From contig NZ_CP045529.1 of assembly GCF_009429125.1 (NCBI RefSeq), positions 2,418,001-2,482,000 of the forward strand: a DNA stretch of 64,000 bases, given 5' to 3'. The stretch's first letter is position 1. The number at the start of each line of letters is the position of its first letter. Made by a program: the position numbers and the translations under genes. This document shows, piece after piece, positions 1-9,339 of the stretch. Source of the DNA: Luteimicrobium xylanilyticum (lineage in GTDB: Bacteria > Actinomycetota > Actinomycetes > Actinomycetales > Cellulomonadaceae). The notes beneath the pieces are model-generated. The model saw only the letters and a list, made by a program, of their open reading frames with translations. It made no database searches and had not been told where the DNA came from.

Positions 1-208
1 GCACCCACACGTCGTCGTCGCCCGGCGCGCCCGGCCCGTGCGGCACCCGGACGCGGACGGGGACGGCGTCGCCGAGCGCGGGCGTGCCCGCGGGGACGTA
101 CGCCTCGGAGCCGTCATGGTGCGGGGAGTCCGTCAGCAGGCGCGTCCGTCCGGCGCGACCGCTGCCGACTCCCGCCGGCGCGGACGCGCTCGTGGTCGGG
201 GCGCTCAT
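1..208 (-). CDS. Glycoside hydrolase family 13 protein, N-terminal part only
   Basis: The gene starts with ATG at 208, overlapping the malG stop codon as ATGA, and runs off the left edge, so only about 69 residues are visible. They read through a short Ser/Ala/Gly leader into LLTDSPHHDGSEAYVP and then LGDAVPVRVRVP. This matches the amino-terminal region of actinobacterial GH13 glucosidases, which carry a beta-sandwich before the catalytic barrel. Its place directly behind malEFG suggests a cytoplasmic enzyme that breaks down imported maltodextrin. The catalytic domain lies outside the window, so the exact specificity cannot be read. Confidence 0.7.
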   Translation of the reverse strand, partial: MSAPTTSASAPAGVGSGRAGRTRLLTDSPHHDGSEAYVPAGTPALGDAVPVRVRVPHGPGAPGDDDVWV

Positions 209-1149
209 CCCTTGACCGACCCGGAGGTCAGGCCCCCGACGATGTACTTCTGCAGGAAGAGGAACAGCAGGATCACCGGGATCGCCGCGAGCACCGCGCC
301 CGCCGCGAACAGGCCCCACGGGGCGTTCCGCTCGTCCGACGCCCACTGGTACAGCCCGATCGCGAGCGTGAACTTCGAGTTCGACTGGAGCACGGTGCTC
401 GCGATGAAGAACTCGCCGTAGGTGCTGATGAAGGACAGCAGCCCGACGACCACGAGGATCGGCGTCACGAGCGGCATGATGATCGTCCAGAAGACCTGGG
501 CGTGGCTCGCGCCGTCGATGCGCGCGGCCTCGTCGAGCTCCTTGGGCACCGTGTTGAAGAACCCGTAGAGCAGGAACGTGTTCACGCCGAGCGCCCCGCC
601 CAGGTACACCGCGATCAGGCCGGGGATCGAGTTGAGCCCCAGGACCGGGAACACGTCCTTGAGCTGCAGGAGCAGGAGGAAGATCGCGACCGCGGCGAGC
701 ATCTGCGGGAACATCTGGACCAGCAGCAGCCCGGTCAGCGTCGAGCGCCGCCCGCGGAAGCGGTAGCGCGAGAACGCGTACGCGGCCGCGGCACCCATGA
801 GCACGGTGCCGATCGCCGTGACGACGCAGATCACGAGGGAGTTGACCGCCCACCCGCCGAACCCGCGACCGAAGAGCTCCCCGAAGTTGGACAGGCTGAC
901 CGTCGAGAAGAGGTCGTTCGAGCCGGTCAGGCTGCCGTTCGGGTTGAGGGCGGCCGAGAGCACGTACAGCAGCGGCAGGACGCAGTAGACGATGACGACG
1001 ACGCCCACCACGTGGCGCCAGCCGACCTCCTTCCACCAGCGTCGGCCGCGCAGGCGGGTGTCGTTGACGCGTCCCGCGGGCCTGCCGGCGTCGCCGGTGC
1101 CGCCAGTGCCGCCGGTGGTCGAGGCGACGGTCGGGTCGATGGCAGCCAT
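205..1149 (-). CDS. malG: Maltose/maltodextrin-type ABC transporter permease MalG
   Basis: This 314-residue inner-membrane permease forms the transport channel with MalF. After a Gly/Thr-rich N-terminus there are six predicted helices, the first at about residues 46-66. The cytoplasmic EAA loop that docks the ATPase reads EAARIDG at residues 207-213. Family knowledge assigns such pairs to oligosaccharide import. Start ATG at 1149 lies one base after the malF stop, so translation is probably coupled. No ATPase gene is present here; as in many actinobacteria a shared MsmK-type ATPase encoded elsewhere presumably energises the system. The exact sugar is inferred from the neighbouring GH13 genes. 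Confidence 0.92.
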   Translation of the reverse strand: MAAIDPTVASTTGGTGGTGDAGRPAGRVNDTRLRGRRWWKEVGWRHVVGVVVIVYCVLPLLYVLSAALNPNGSLTGSNDLFSTVSLSNFGELFGRGFGGWAVNSLVICVVTAIGTVLMGAAAAYAFSRYRFRGRRSTLTGLLLVQMFPQMLAAVAIFLLLLQLKDVFPVLGLNSIPGLIAVYLGGALGVNTFLLYGFFNTVPKELDEAARIDGASHAQVFWTIIMPLVTPILVVVGLLSFISTYGEFFIASTVLQSNSKFTLAIGLYQWASDERNAPWGLFAAGAVLAAIPVILLFLFLQKYIVGGLTSGSVKG

Positions 1150-1150
1150 G

Positions 1151-2785
1151 TCAGAGCTCCTCGAGGGTGCGCGTCCGCCGGAAGCCGATCCAGGAGATCA
1201 CGCCGACGACGATGAAGATGAGGATGGAGACGGCGCTCGCGAGGCCGTAGTCGTTGGAGCCGGTGCCGAAGGCCACCGAGTAGACCATCGAGATGAGGAT
1301 GTCCGTGCTGCCGACCGGCACGGGCGCCCCGACGAAGTCCGGGCCACCGCCCGTCAGCAGGTAGATGAGCGTGAAGTTGTTGAAGTTGAAGGCGAAGCTC
1401 GAGATCAGCAGCGGCGCGACGCTGACCATGAGCAGCGGCAGGGTGATCGAGCGGAACGCTCGCCAGGCTCCGGCGCCGTCCATGCGCGCGGACTCCATGA
1501 CGTCGCCCGGGATGGACTGCAGCGCGCCCGTGCAGATCAGGAACATGTACGGGAACCCGAGCCAGAGGTTCACGCCGAGCACCGACAGCTTCGCGAGCCA
1601 CGGGTCGCCGAGCCAGTCGATGTTCGCCCCGCCCAGGAGCACCTGGTTCACGAACCCGAACTTCGAGTTCAGCATGCCGCTCCACACGAGCGCCGCGAGG
1701 AAGCCTGGGAACGCGTACGGGAGGATCAGCAGCGACCGGTAGATCTTGCGACCGCGCACCCGCGGGTCGTTGAAGACGAGCGCGAGGAAGAGTCCGAGGA
1801 AGAACGTCGTCGCCACCGACAGGAACGCGAACGCGAACGTCCACAGCGTGACCTTGAGGAAGATCCCCGACAGCCGGGAGTCGGTGAACATCGTCGTGAA
1901 GTTCTCCCAGCCGACGGTGACCCGCCAGCCCGGCTCGAGCTTCTCGCCCTTGGCCGACACGAAGTTGCCGTGGTCGGACGGCGTGTAGGTGACACCGGTC
2001 TTGGTGTTCGTGAACGTGTCCGTCTTCGCGTCGTACTGCATGACGGGTGAGAAGACGTACGCGACCGAGCCGTTCTGGGTGCGCAGGGTGCCGTCACCGG
2101 CGTCGTCGGACACCGGCACGGCGAGGGCGGTGACGGCCTCCGCACGCCCCGCGATGTCGGCGAACGAGAGCACGGTCCAGCCCGGCACGGCGGTGACCTT
2201 GCCGGCCTGCACGGTCGCGCCGTCGACCGGCGCCAGCGGGTCGTCGGCGGTCCCGACCTCGGCCTTCCCGTCCTGCACGACGGCGAATCCCAGCTCGTCG
2301 CCGCGCGTCACCACCGCGACCGGGAAGGCCGGGGAGTCGGGCAGACGCTCCTGGTTCTGGGTCTCGATCGCGGAGATCGCGTCGGACTTGGTCGAGTTGT
2401 GCCCGTCGCCGTAGTTCGTGAACGCGATGTACCCCGTGTACGCCATCACGAAGAGCTGGTACACGAGCAGGAAGAGCAGGCCGGGGACCAGGTACTTCGC
2501 CGGCACCGCGCGGCGAGAGAAGTACGCCCAGTTGACGACGGCCAGGGCCGCCACGAGGAACGCGACGATCCACCAGCTCTCGACGCCGGCGGCGGCGATG
2601 ATGCCGTACACGCCGAGGGCGTCGACGAGCCCGACGAGGATCAGCTTGGCGATCCAGCCGGGGCTGAACCGTCGGGCGTGGGACTCCGGGCGCGGGGGGA
2701 CGGTCGGCCGCGGGGCGGGGCCGTCGCTGCCACCGTCGCCCGGTGCGACGTCCGGGGAGCGGGGGGCGAGCGTCTGCTCGGTCAT
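1151..2785 (-). CDS. malF: Maltose/maltodextrin-type ABC transporter permease MalF
   Basis: This 544-residue permease is the partner of MalG. The N-terminus is a Pro-rich cytoplasmic tail, followed by several hydrophobic segments and a roughly 200-residue non-hydrophobic loop corresponding to the large extracytoplasmic P2 loop of MalF. The C-terminal half holds the conserved transporter fold with the EAA loop ESARMDG at about residues 431-437. I chose ATG 2785 (MTEQTLAP) because AAAGAG lies a suitable distance upstream; an in-frame ATG at 2818 would add 11 residues without a better ribosome site. It is second in the operon after malE, from which two strong stem-loops separate it. Confidence 0.92.
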   Translation of the reverse strand: MTEQTLAPRSPDVAPGDGGSDGPAPRPTVPPRPESHARRFSPGWIAKLILVGLVDALGVYGIIAAAGVESWWIVAFLVAALAVVNWAYFSRRAVPAKYLVPGLLFLLVYQLFVMAYTGYIAFTNYGDGHNSTKSDAISAIETQNQERLPDSPAFPVAVVTRGDELGFAVVQDGKAEVGTADDPLAPVDGATVQAGKVTAVPGWTVLSFADIAGRAEAVTALAVPVSDDAGDGTLRTQNGSVAYVFSPVMQYDAKTDTFTNTKTGVTYTPSDHGNFVSAKGEKLEPGWRVTVGWENFTTMFTDSRLSGIFLKVTLWTFAFAFLSVATTFFLGLFLALVFNDPRVRGRKIYRSLLILPYAFPGFLAALVWSGMLNSKFGFVNQVLLGGANIDWLGDPWLAKLSVLGVNLWLGFPYMFLICTGALQSIPGDVMESARMDGAGAWRAFRSITLPLLMVSVAPLLISSFAFNFNNFTLIYLLTGGGPDFVGAPVPVGSTDILISMVYSVAFGTGSNDYGLASAVSILIFIVVGVISWIGFRRTRTLEEL

Positions 2786-2825
2786 CGTCGTCTCTTTCGT
2801 GCGATGCGTGGGGTCCACCGCCGGG

Positions 2826-2919
2826 CCGCGCCCGGGACGGCGACGTCGCCGTCCCGGGCGCGGAAGCAGTGAGGATCGTGCGAGACCGGCCGGCCCCGGC
2901 CGTGCGGGGCCGGCCGGTC
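2826..2919 (-). promoter_or_regulatory. Two tandem stem-loops between malE and malF
   Basis: 2826-2863 is a 38-base perfect palindrome. 2884-2898 pairs with 2905-2919, giving a 15-base-pair stem with a 6-base loop. Neither is followed by a T-run in the direction of malF. In mal operons, intercistronic hairpins after malE are known to protect the binding-protein message and to lower distal expression; the same role is inferred here. They could also act as a partial attenuator. Confidence 0.55.
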
Positions 2920-2927
2920 CGCCGGTG

Positions 2928-4205
2928 TCAGCCCTTCGACTTGTCGATGGCCGCCTGGATGTTCTTGATCATGGTGTCCCACGCGGAGTCCGGGTTCTTG
3001 GCCGAGCCGGAGATGATCTGCGCCTCGGTCGTGCCCCAGAAGGCCCACACGGAGTCCATGGCCGGGATCGACGGCATCGGCGTCGTGCCGGCGGCGGCGG
3101 TGAAGCCCTTGATGATCGGGTCGTCGACCTTGTCGGCCGCGGCCGTGAGGGCCGGCATGCGCTGACCGGCCGTGTACAGCTCGGTCTGGACGGCCTCGGA
3201 GCCGAGGAAGTTCGTCACGAAGTCGTTCGCCACGATCGGGTTCTGCGCCTTGGCGCTGATGAACGCTCCCTGCACGCCCACGAACGGGTTGGACTTCTCG
3301 CCACCCGCGCTCGGGACCGGCAGGACGGTGATGTCGAGTCCGGCCTTCTTGAACGCCGGCGTGTTCCACGGGCCCGTGATGATGTACGGCGTCTGGCCCT
3401 TGCTGAAGGCGTCGGTGGCCTTCTGCGAGTCGATCGCGGTGTCGAGGACGCCGGCCTTACCGAGCTTGGCGAGATACTCCGCGAACTTGTGCCCGTTGTC
3501 GCCGCCCATCGCGATGGTGTCGGTGTAGGAGCCGTCGTCGTTCTGCTTGAAGACGGGTGCGCCGAACGACGTCTGCAGCGGGTACAGGTGGTACGGGTCC
3601 CCGTCCTTGCCCTGCTGGACGACGAACGGGTACTTGACCTTGGAGTCCTTGGCCTCGATCTGCTTGCCCTGGGCGATCAGGGCGTCGAGCGAGTCGGGTG
3701 TGCTGTCCGCGAGCTTGTTGTTGCGGACGAGCGCGATGTTCTCGATCGCGTAGGGCACGCCGTAGACCTGGCCGTCGTAGGTGAAGGCGGAGACCGTCAC
3801 GGGCGAGAACTCGCTCGCCTTGTCACCGAGCTCGATCGGCTGCACGGTGCCGTTGGTGACGAGCTGCCCGGTCCAGTCGTGGGCGCCGATGATGATGTCC
3901 GGGCCCTGACCGGTCGGCTCCTGCTTGACGAAGTCGGCGCGGATGTCGGCAGACGCCTTCTGGACGACCGAGACCTTGACGCCCGACTGCTGCTGGTACT
4001 CCTGGCCCAGCTTCTTGAACACGTCGATGCGGGTCTCGTCGGTCCAGATCGTGAGGGTGCCCGTGAGCTTCGGCGCGTCGGTCGTGGCCGCCGCCGACGG
4101 CGTGGAGGGCTTGTCGCCGCTGCCCGAGTCGCCCGACGAGCAGGCGGTGAGCGCGAGGGCGGCGCCGAGGGCGACCGCCGTCGCCGAGAAGATGCTCCGT
4201 CGCAT
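2928..4205 (-). CDS. malE: Maltose/maltodextrin-binding lipoprotein MalE
   Basis: This 425-residue extracellular solute-binding protein (family 1) captures sugar for MalFG. The N-terminus MRRSIFS leads into a hydrophobic segment and the lipobox L-T-A-C, with Cys22 as the lipid-modified residue, so the mature protein is membrane-anchored. A short Ser/Gly/Thr linker precedes the binding domain, which begins at about residue 45 with GTLTIWTDE, typical of maltose-binding proteins. Start ATG 4205 has GGGAGA upstream; upstream in-frame codons would mask the signal peptide. It is the first gene of malEFG-GH13 and is transcribed divergently from the LacI-type gene. Confidence 0.93.
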   Translation of the reverse strand: MRRSIFSATAVALGAALALTACSSGDSGSGDKPSTPSAAATTDAPKLTGTLTIWTDETRIDVFKKLGQEYQQQSGVKVSVVQKASADIRADFVKQEPTGQGPDIIIGAHDWTGQLVTNGTVQPIELGDKASEFSPVTVSAFTYDGQVYGVPYAIENIALVRNNKLADSTPDSLDALIAQGKQIEAKDSKVKYPFVVQQGKDGDPYHLYPLQTSFGAPVFKQNDDGSYTDTIAMGGDNGHKFAEYLAKLGKAGVLDTAIDSQKATDAFSKGQTPYIITGPWNTPAFKKAGLDITVLPVPSAGGEKSNPFVGVQGAFISAKAQNPIVANDFVTNFLGSEAVQTELYTAGQRMPALTAAADKVDDPIIKGFTAAAGTTPMPSIPAMDSVWAFWGTTEAQIISGSAKNPDSAWDTMIKNIQAAIDKSKG

Positions 4206-4279
4206 CGGTGTGTCTCCCAATCGAGGTCGGTGTGCGGCCGCTCGGCAAGCACACGCCGCCGTCGGCCTCGGATGGCATG

Positions 4280-4343
4280 ACCGTAGGTGACAGGTGCCGG
4301 TCTGTGCAACCGCTTGCAGCAACTGGGCTGCCGTCGTTACAGT
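4280..4343. promoter_or_regulatory. Divergent malE / lacI-type promoters sharing a LacI-family operator
   Basis: TGCAACCGCTTGCA at 4305-4318 is a near-perfect dyad with the central CG typical of LacI/GalR operators. On the minus strand TTGCAC (4309-4304) and TACGGT (4285-4280) form a -35/-10 pair with an 18-base spacer for malE. On the plus strand TTGCAG (4314-4319) and TACAGT (4338-4343), also 18 bases apart, suit the regulator gene. Both -35 boxes overlap the operator, so one bound repressor would block both. A lone TTGCA half-site lies at 4348-4352. Confidence 0.6.
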
Positions 4344-4429
4344 TTCGTTGCAGTCAAGCGCCCCCCGACGACGGCGGGCCACGTGCGCAGGTCACGAGAC
4401 CGGCCACATCCCAGCGACGAGGAGGTCCT

Positions 4430-5491
4430 GTGCGCCGGCCCACTACGCTCGTACCCGTGCGTACCCGTCTTGCAGACCTGGCCCAGCTCGCGGGCGTGAG
4501 CACCGCGACGGTCTCGCGCGTCCTGAACGGCAAGGCCAACGTCTCGCGCGAGACCCGCCAGGCCGTGCTCTCGGCGCTCGACCAGCTCGGCTACGAGCGC
4601 CCCGAACGGCTCAAGCACCGGTCGGCCGGGCTCATCGGCCTCGTCGTGCCAGAGCTCGTCAACCCGGTGTTCCCCGCCTTCGCCCAGGTCATCGAGGACC
4701 ACCTCGCGGACGCCGGCTACACCCCCGTGCTGTGCACGCAGTCCCCCGGCGGCACCACCGAGGACGAGTACGTCGAGATCCTCATGGAGCACGGGGTGGA
4801 CGGCATCGTCTTCGTCTCCGGGCTCCACGCCGACACGCAGGCCGGCCGCGACCGGTACGTGCGACTGCGCGAGCGCGGGATGCCGATCGTCCTCGTGGGC
4901 GGCTACGCCGACGGCATCGACGCGCCGTTCGTCTCGGCCGACGACACCCAGGCTGCCGAGCTCGCGGTGCGTCACCTGGTGAGCCTGGGGCACCGCCGGA
5001 TCGGCCTCGCGGCCGGGCCCACGCGGTTCGTCCCGACGCAGCGCAAGCAGGACGGCTTCGTGCGTGCGCTCGTCCAGCACGGCCTCGCGGCCGACGAGGC
5101 CGAGGCGCGCACGCACGTGGTCAACACCCTCTTCACCCTCGAGGGCGGCCAGGCCGCCGCCGACGAGCTGCTCGCGAGCGGGCACACCGCGGTCGTCTGC
5201 GCGAGCGACCTCATGGCGCTCGGCGTGACGCGCGCGGTCCGGGCACGCGGGCACTCCGTCCCGGCCGACATGTCCGTCGTCGGCTACGACGACTCGCCCC
5301 TCATCGCGTTCACGGACCCGCCGCTGACGACGGTGCGCCAGCCGGTCGCTGCCATGGGACGAGCCGCGGTGGCCGCGCTGCTGACCGAGATCTCCGGCGA
5401 CCGGGCGCCTCGGAGCGAGCTGCTCTTCCAGCCCGAGCTCGTCGTGCGCGAGTCCACGGGCAGCGCCCCGGTCGCAGCGCCCGTGGGCTGA
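4430..5491 (+). CDS. LacI-family transcriptional regulator of the mal/glucosidase genes
   Basis: This 353-residue repressor has an N-terminal helix-turn-helix and hinge helix ([21 protein letters not shown], residues 14-34), then a periplasmic-binding-protein-like sugar sensor domain to the C-terminus. The location between malE and a GH13 gene suggests control of maltodextrin use, with a sugar inducer. Start GTG 4430 is preceded by GAGGAGG at good spacing. An alternative is GTG 4457 (MRTRLADL), which lies 7 bases after a TACGCT -10-like box and could be a leaderless start. The LacI-type dyad in its own upstream region suggests autoregulation. Confidence 0.9.
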   Translation: MRRPTTLVPVRTRLADLAQLAGVSTATVSRVLNGKANVSRETRQAVLSALDQLGYERPERLKHRSAGLIGLVVPELVNPVFPAFAQVIEDHLADAGYTPVLCTQSPGGTTEDEYVEILMEHGVDGIVFVSGLHADTQAGRDRYVRLRERGMPIVLVGGYADGIDAPFVSADDTQAAELAVRHLVSLGHRRIGLAAGPTRFVPTQRKQDGFVRALVQHGLAADEAEARTHVVNTLFTLEGGQAAADELLASGHTAVVCASDLMALGVTRAVRARGHSVPADMSVVGYDDSPLIAFTDPPLTTVRQPVAAMGRAAVAALLTEISGDRAPRSELLFQPELVVRESTGSAPVAAPVG

Positions 5492-5511
5492 CCGCCCGAC
5501 CCCGCTCGACA

Positions 5512-5538
5512 CCCGCCGCCCCGACGCGGGGCGGCGGG
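5512..5538 (+). terminator. Stem-loop terminator after the LacI-type gene
   Basis: A 12-base-pair GC stem (5512-5523 with 5527-5538) with a 3-base loop starts 20 bases after the stop codon. No T-run follows, as is usual in high-GC actinobacteria. Downstream, TTGACG at 5555-5560 and TGCAA half-sites at 5577-5581 and 5588-5592 may belong to a separate, LacI-controlled promoter for the alpha-glucosidase, but no convincing -10 box is placed. Confidence 0.55.
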
Positions 5539-5670
5539 CGCCGTCGGGCCCGGGTTGACGAGCGGGGGCGAGCCCGTGCAAGGATGCTGCAACGTACATG
5601 CGAGTCTTGCCGGAGTGTCCGCTCTGCGAGACACCCCACCTCCCCCGATGATGCGAGGACTGCACCTCCC

Positions 5671-7431
<1,761 letters not shown>

Positions 7432-7441
7432 CGAGCTCCCC

Positions 7442-7511
7442 ACCCCGCGAAGTAGTACGGCGGCCGGTATACCTCGCGAGGTATACCGGCCGCCGTACTA
7501 CTTCGCGGGGT
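7442..7511. terminator. 70-base perfect palindrome between convergent genes
   Basis: Bases 7442-7476 are the exact reverse complement of 7477-7511, with the centre TCGCGA and no loop mismatch. It fills the gap between the alpha-glucosidase stop (7431) and the dusB stop (7517), so it can fold in either transcript. A bidirectional terminator is the simplest reading. The arms are far longer than usual for a terminator and include two TATACC/GGTATA blocks. Confidence 0.65.
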
Positions 7512-7516
7512 CGGGG

Positions 7517-8689
7517 TCAGCCGCCGGAGACGCTCAGCTCCGCCTCGACGAGCTGCTGGCGGTGCGCGGGCGTGAGCTCGCGCGAGTCCAGCCACCCGTA
7601 GGGCAGGTGCGCCGTCTTGGGCGTGCCGGAGCGCCCGCGCGGCCCCTCGGCACCCTCGCCGGGGTACGGCTGGTCGAGGTCGAGCGCGTCGAGGCGCTCA
7701 CGCAGCTCGGCGAGCGTCGACACGAGCGCGAGCGACGCCCTTGCCTCGCCGCCGACGGCGTACCCCTTGAGGTACCAGGCCATGTGCTTGCGCAGGTCGC
7801 GCATGCCCTTGCCCTCGTCCTCCCAGTACTCGACCTGCAGCTCGCCGTGCCGGTAGATGGTGTCGGCGACCTCGCGCAGCCCGGGGCGGAGCCGCACGTC
7901 GGATCCGGCGAACGCGGCCGCGAGGTCGGCGAACAGCCAGGGCCGCCCCTGGCACCCGCGCCCGACGACGACGCCGTCGGCGCCCGTCACCTGGACCATG
8001 CGGACGGCGTCCTCGGCGGACCAGATGTCGCCGTTGCCGAGCACGGGAATGGTCCGGACGGTCTCCTTGAGGGTCGCGATCGCGGCCCAGTCGGCGGTCC
8101 CCGAGTAGTGCTGCTCGACGGTGCGAGCGTGCAGCGCGATGGCCGCCGCCCCTTCCCGCTCGGCGATGCGGCCCGCATCGAGGTAGGTGAGGTGGTCGTC
8201 GTCGATGCCCTTGCGGGTCTTGACGGTGACCGGGACGCCGTACGCACCGCCCGCCTCGACGGCGCCCGCGACGATCCGCGTGAAGAGCTCACGCTTCCAG
8301 GGCAGGGCGCCGCCGCCACCCCGCTTGGTGACCTTGGGCACCGGGCAGCCGAAGTTGAGGTCGACGTGGTCGGCGAGTCCCTCGGCGGCGAGGATCCGGA
8401 CGGCGCCCGCGACGGTCGCCGGGTCGACGCCGTACACCTGGGCCGAGCGCGGCGACTCACCCTCGTCGAACGTGACGATGCGCAGGGTGGCCGGGTGCCG
8501 CTCGACGAGCGCCCTGCTCGTGACCATCTCCGCGACGTACAGGCCCGCGCCGTGCTCGCGGCACAGCGTCCGGAAGGCCTTGTTCGTCACGCCGGCCATG
8601 GGCGCGAGCACGACCGGGGTGTCGATCGTGTGCGGCCCGATGCGCAGCGGGGGCAGCAGCGTGCTGACGGTCGAGGTGGGGGTTGTCAC
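7517..8689 (-). CDS. dusB: tRNA-dihydrouridine synthase DusB
   Basis: This 390-residue flavoenzyme reduces specific uridines of tRNA to dihydrouridine using FMN and NADPH. The N-terminal FMN-barrel motif VVLAPMAGVTNKAFR is at residues 26-40. The catalytic region DLNFGCPVPKVTKRGGG has the conserved Cys115, which protonates the uracil ring in this family. HARTVEQHYSG and GNGDIWSAEDA are further barrel signatures. Start is GTG 8689 with GGAG upstream. Its closest relatives by pattern are the actinobacterial DusB-like proteins of about 380-390 residues. It sits near glyS as in other Micrococcales and appears to be transcribed alone. Confidence 0.95.
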   Translation of the reverse strand: MTTPTSTVSTLLPPLRIGPHTIDTPVVLAPMAGVTNKAFRTLCREHGAGLYVAEMVTSRALVERHPATLRIVTFDEGESPRSAQVYGVDPATVAGAVRILAAEGLADHVDLNFGCPVPKVTKRGGGGALPWKRELFTRIVAGAVEAGGAYGVPVTVKTRKGIDDDHLTYLDAGRIAEREGAAAIALHARTVEQHYSGTADWAAIATLKETVRTIPVLGNGDIWSAEDAVRMVQVTGADGVVVGRGCQGRPWLFADLAAAFAGSDVRLRPGLREVADTIYRHGELQVEYWEDEGKGMRDLRKHMAWYLKGYAVGGEARASLALVSTLAELRERLDALDLDQPYPGEGAEGPRGRSGTPKTAHLPYGWLDSRELTPAHRQQLVEAELSVSGG

Positions 8690-8730
8690 GTCCCCATTCT
8701 CCCATCCACCGCCGGACCCTCGGGCACGCG

Positions 8731-9339
8731 TCAGAGCCAGCCGTTCTCCTGGGCGATCCGGACGGCCTCGGCGCGAGTCCGGGCGCCGGTCTTGCCGATC
8801 ACCGACGACAGGTAGTTGCGCACCGTCCCCTCGGACAGGAACGCGGCCTTCGCGATCTCGGCGACCGTGCCGCCGCCCGCCGCGTGGAGGAGCACGTCGC
8901 GCTCGCGCTCGGTGAGCGGGCTCTCCCCCACCGTGAGCGACTCGACCGCCAGGTCGGGGTCCACGACGCGCAGGCCCGCGTGCACCCGGCGGACCGCGTC
9001 CGCGAGCTGCTCGGCAGGGGTGTCCTTGACGACGAACCCGCTGGCGCCCGCGTCGAGCGCGCGGCGGAGATACCCCGGACGGCCGAACGTCGTGACGATG
9101 AGCGACCGGCAGTCGGGGTAGCCCTGCCGCAGCGCCGCCGCGGCACCGATGCCGTCGAGTCCCGGCATCTCGACGTCGAGCAGCGCGACGTCGGCGCGCG
9201 CGTCACGGGCCGCCGTCACGACCTCGTCGCCACGTCCCACCTGGGCGACCACCTCGAGGTCGGGCTCGAGGTCGAGCAGGGCGGCGAGCGCGCCGCGGAC
9301 CAGCGCCTGGTCGTCGGCGAGGAGGAGCCTGATCGTCAC
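8731..9339 (-). CDS. NarL/LuxR-family response regulator
   Basis: This 202-residue DNA-binding regulator has an N-terminal receiver domain with the acidic pair Asp9/Asp10, phospho-acceptor Asp55 in LLDVEMPG and the conserved Lys in VKDTP. A C-terminal LuxR-type helix-turn-helix (about residues 140-195, LTERERDVLL through TVRNYLSSVIGK) follows. GTG 9339 overlaps the stop codon of the kinase gene as GTGA, so the two proteins are made together. As the last gene behind an ABC exporter and its kinase, it most likely controls that exporter in response to a membrane or antibiotic signal; the signal is not visible. Confidence 0.92.
   Translation of the reverse strand: MTIRLLLADDQALVRGALAALLDLEPDLEVVAQVGRGDEVVTAARDARADVALLDVEMPGLDGIGAAAALRQGYPDCRSLIVTTFGRPGYLRRALDAGASGFVVKDTPAEQLADAVRRVHAGLRVVDPDLAVESLTVGESPLTERERDVLLHAAGGGTVAEIAKAAFLSEGTVRNYLSSVIGKTGARTRAEAVRIAQENGWL

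Noticed and set aside
2418-4280. 620-codon plus-strand open frame opposite malE and malF
   Set aside because: It is the antisense shadow of two clear transporter genes; long complementary frames arise from the high third-position GC, and its translation is low-complexity Arg/Gly/Val.
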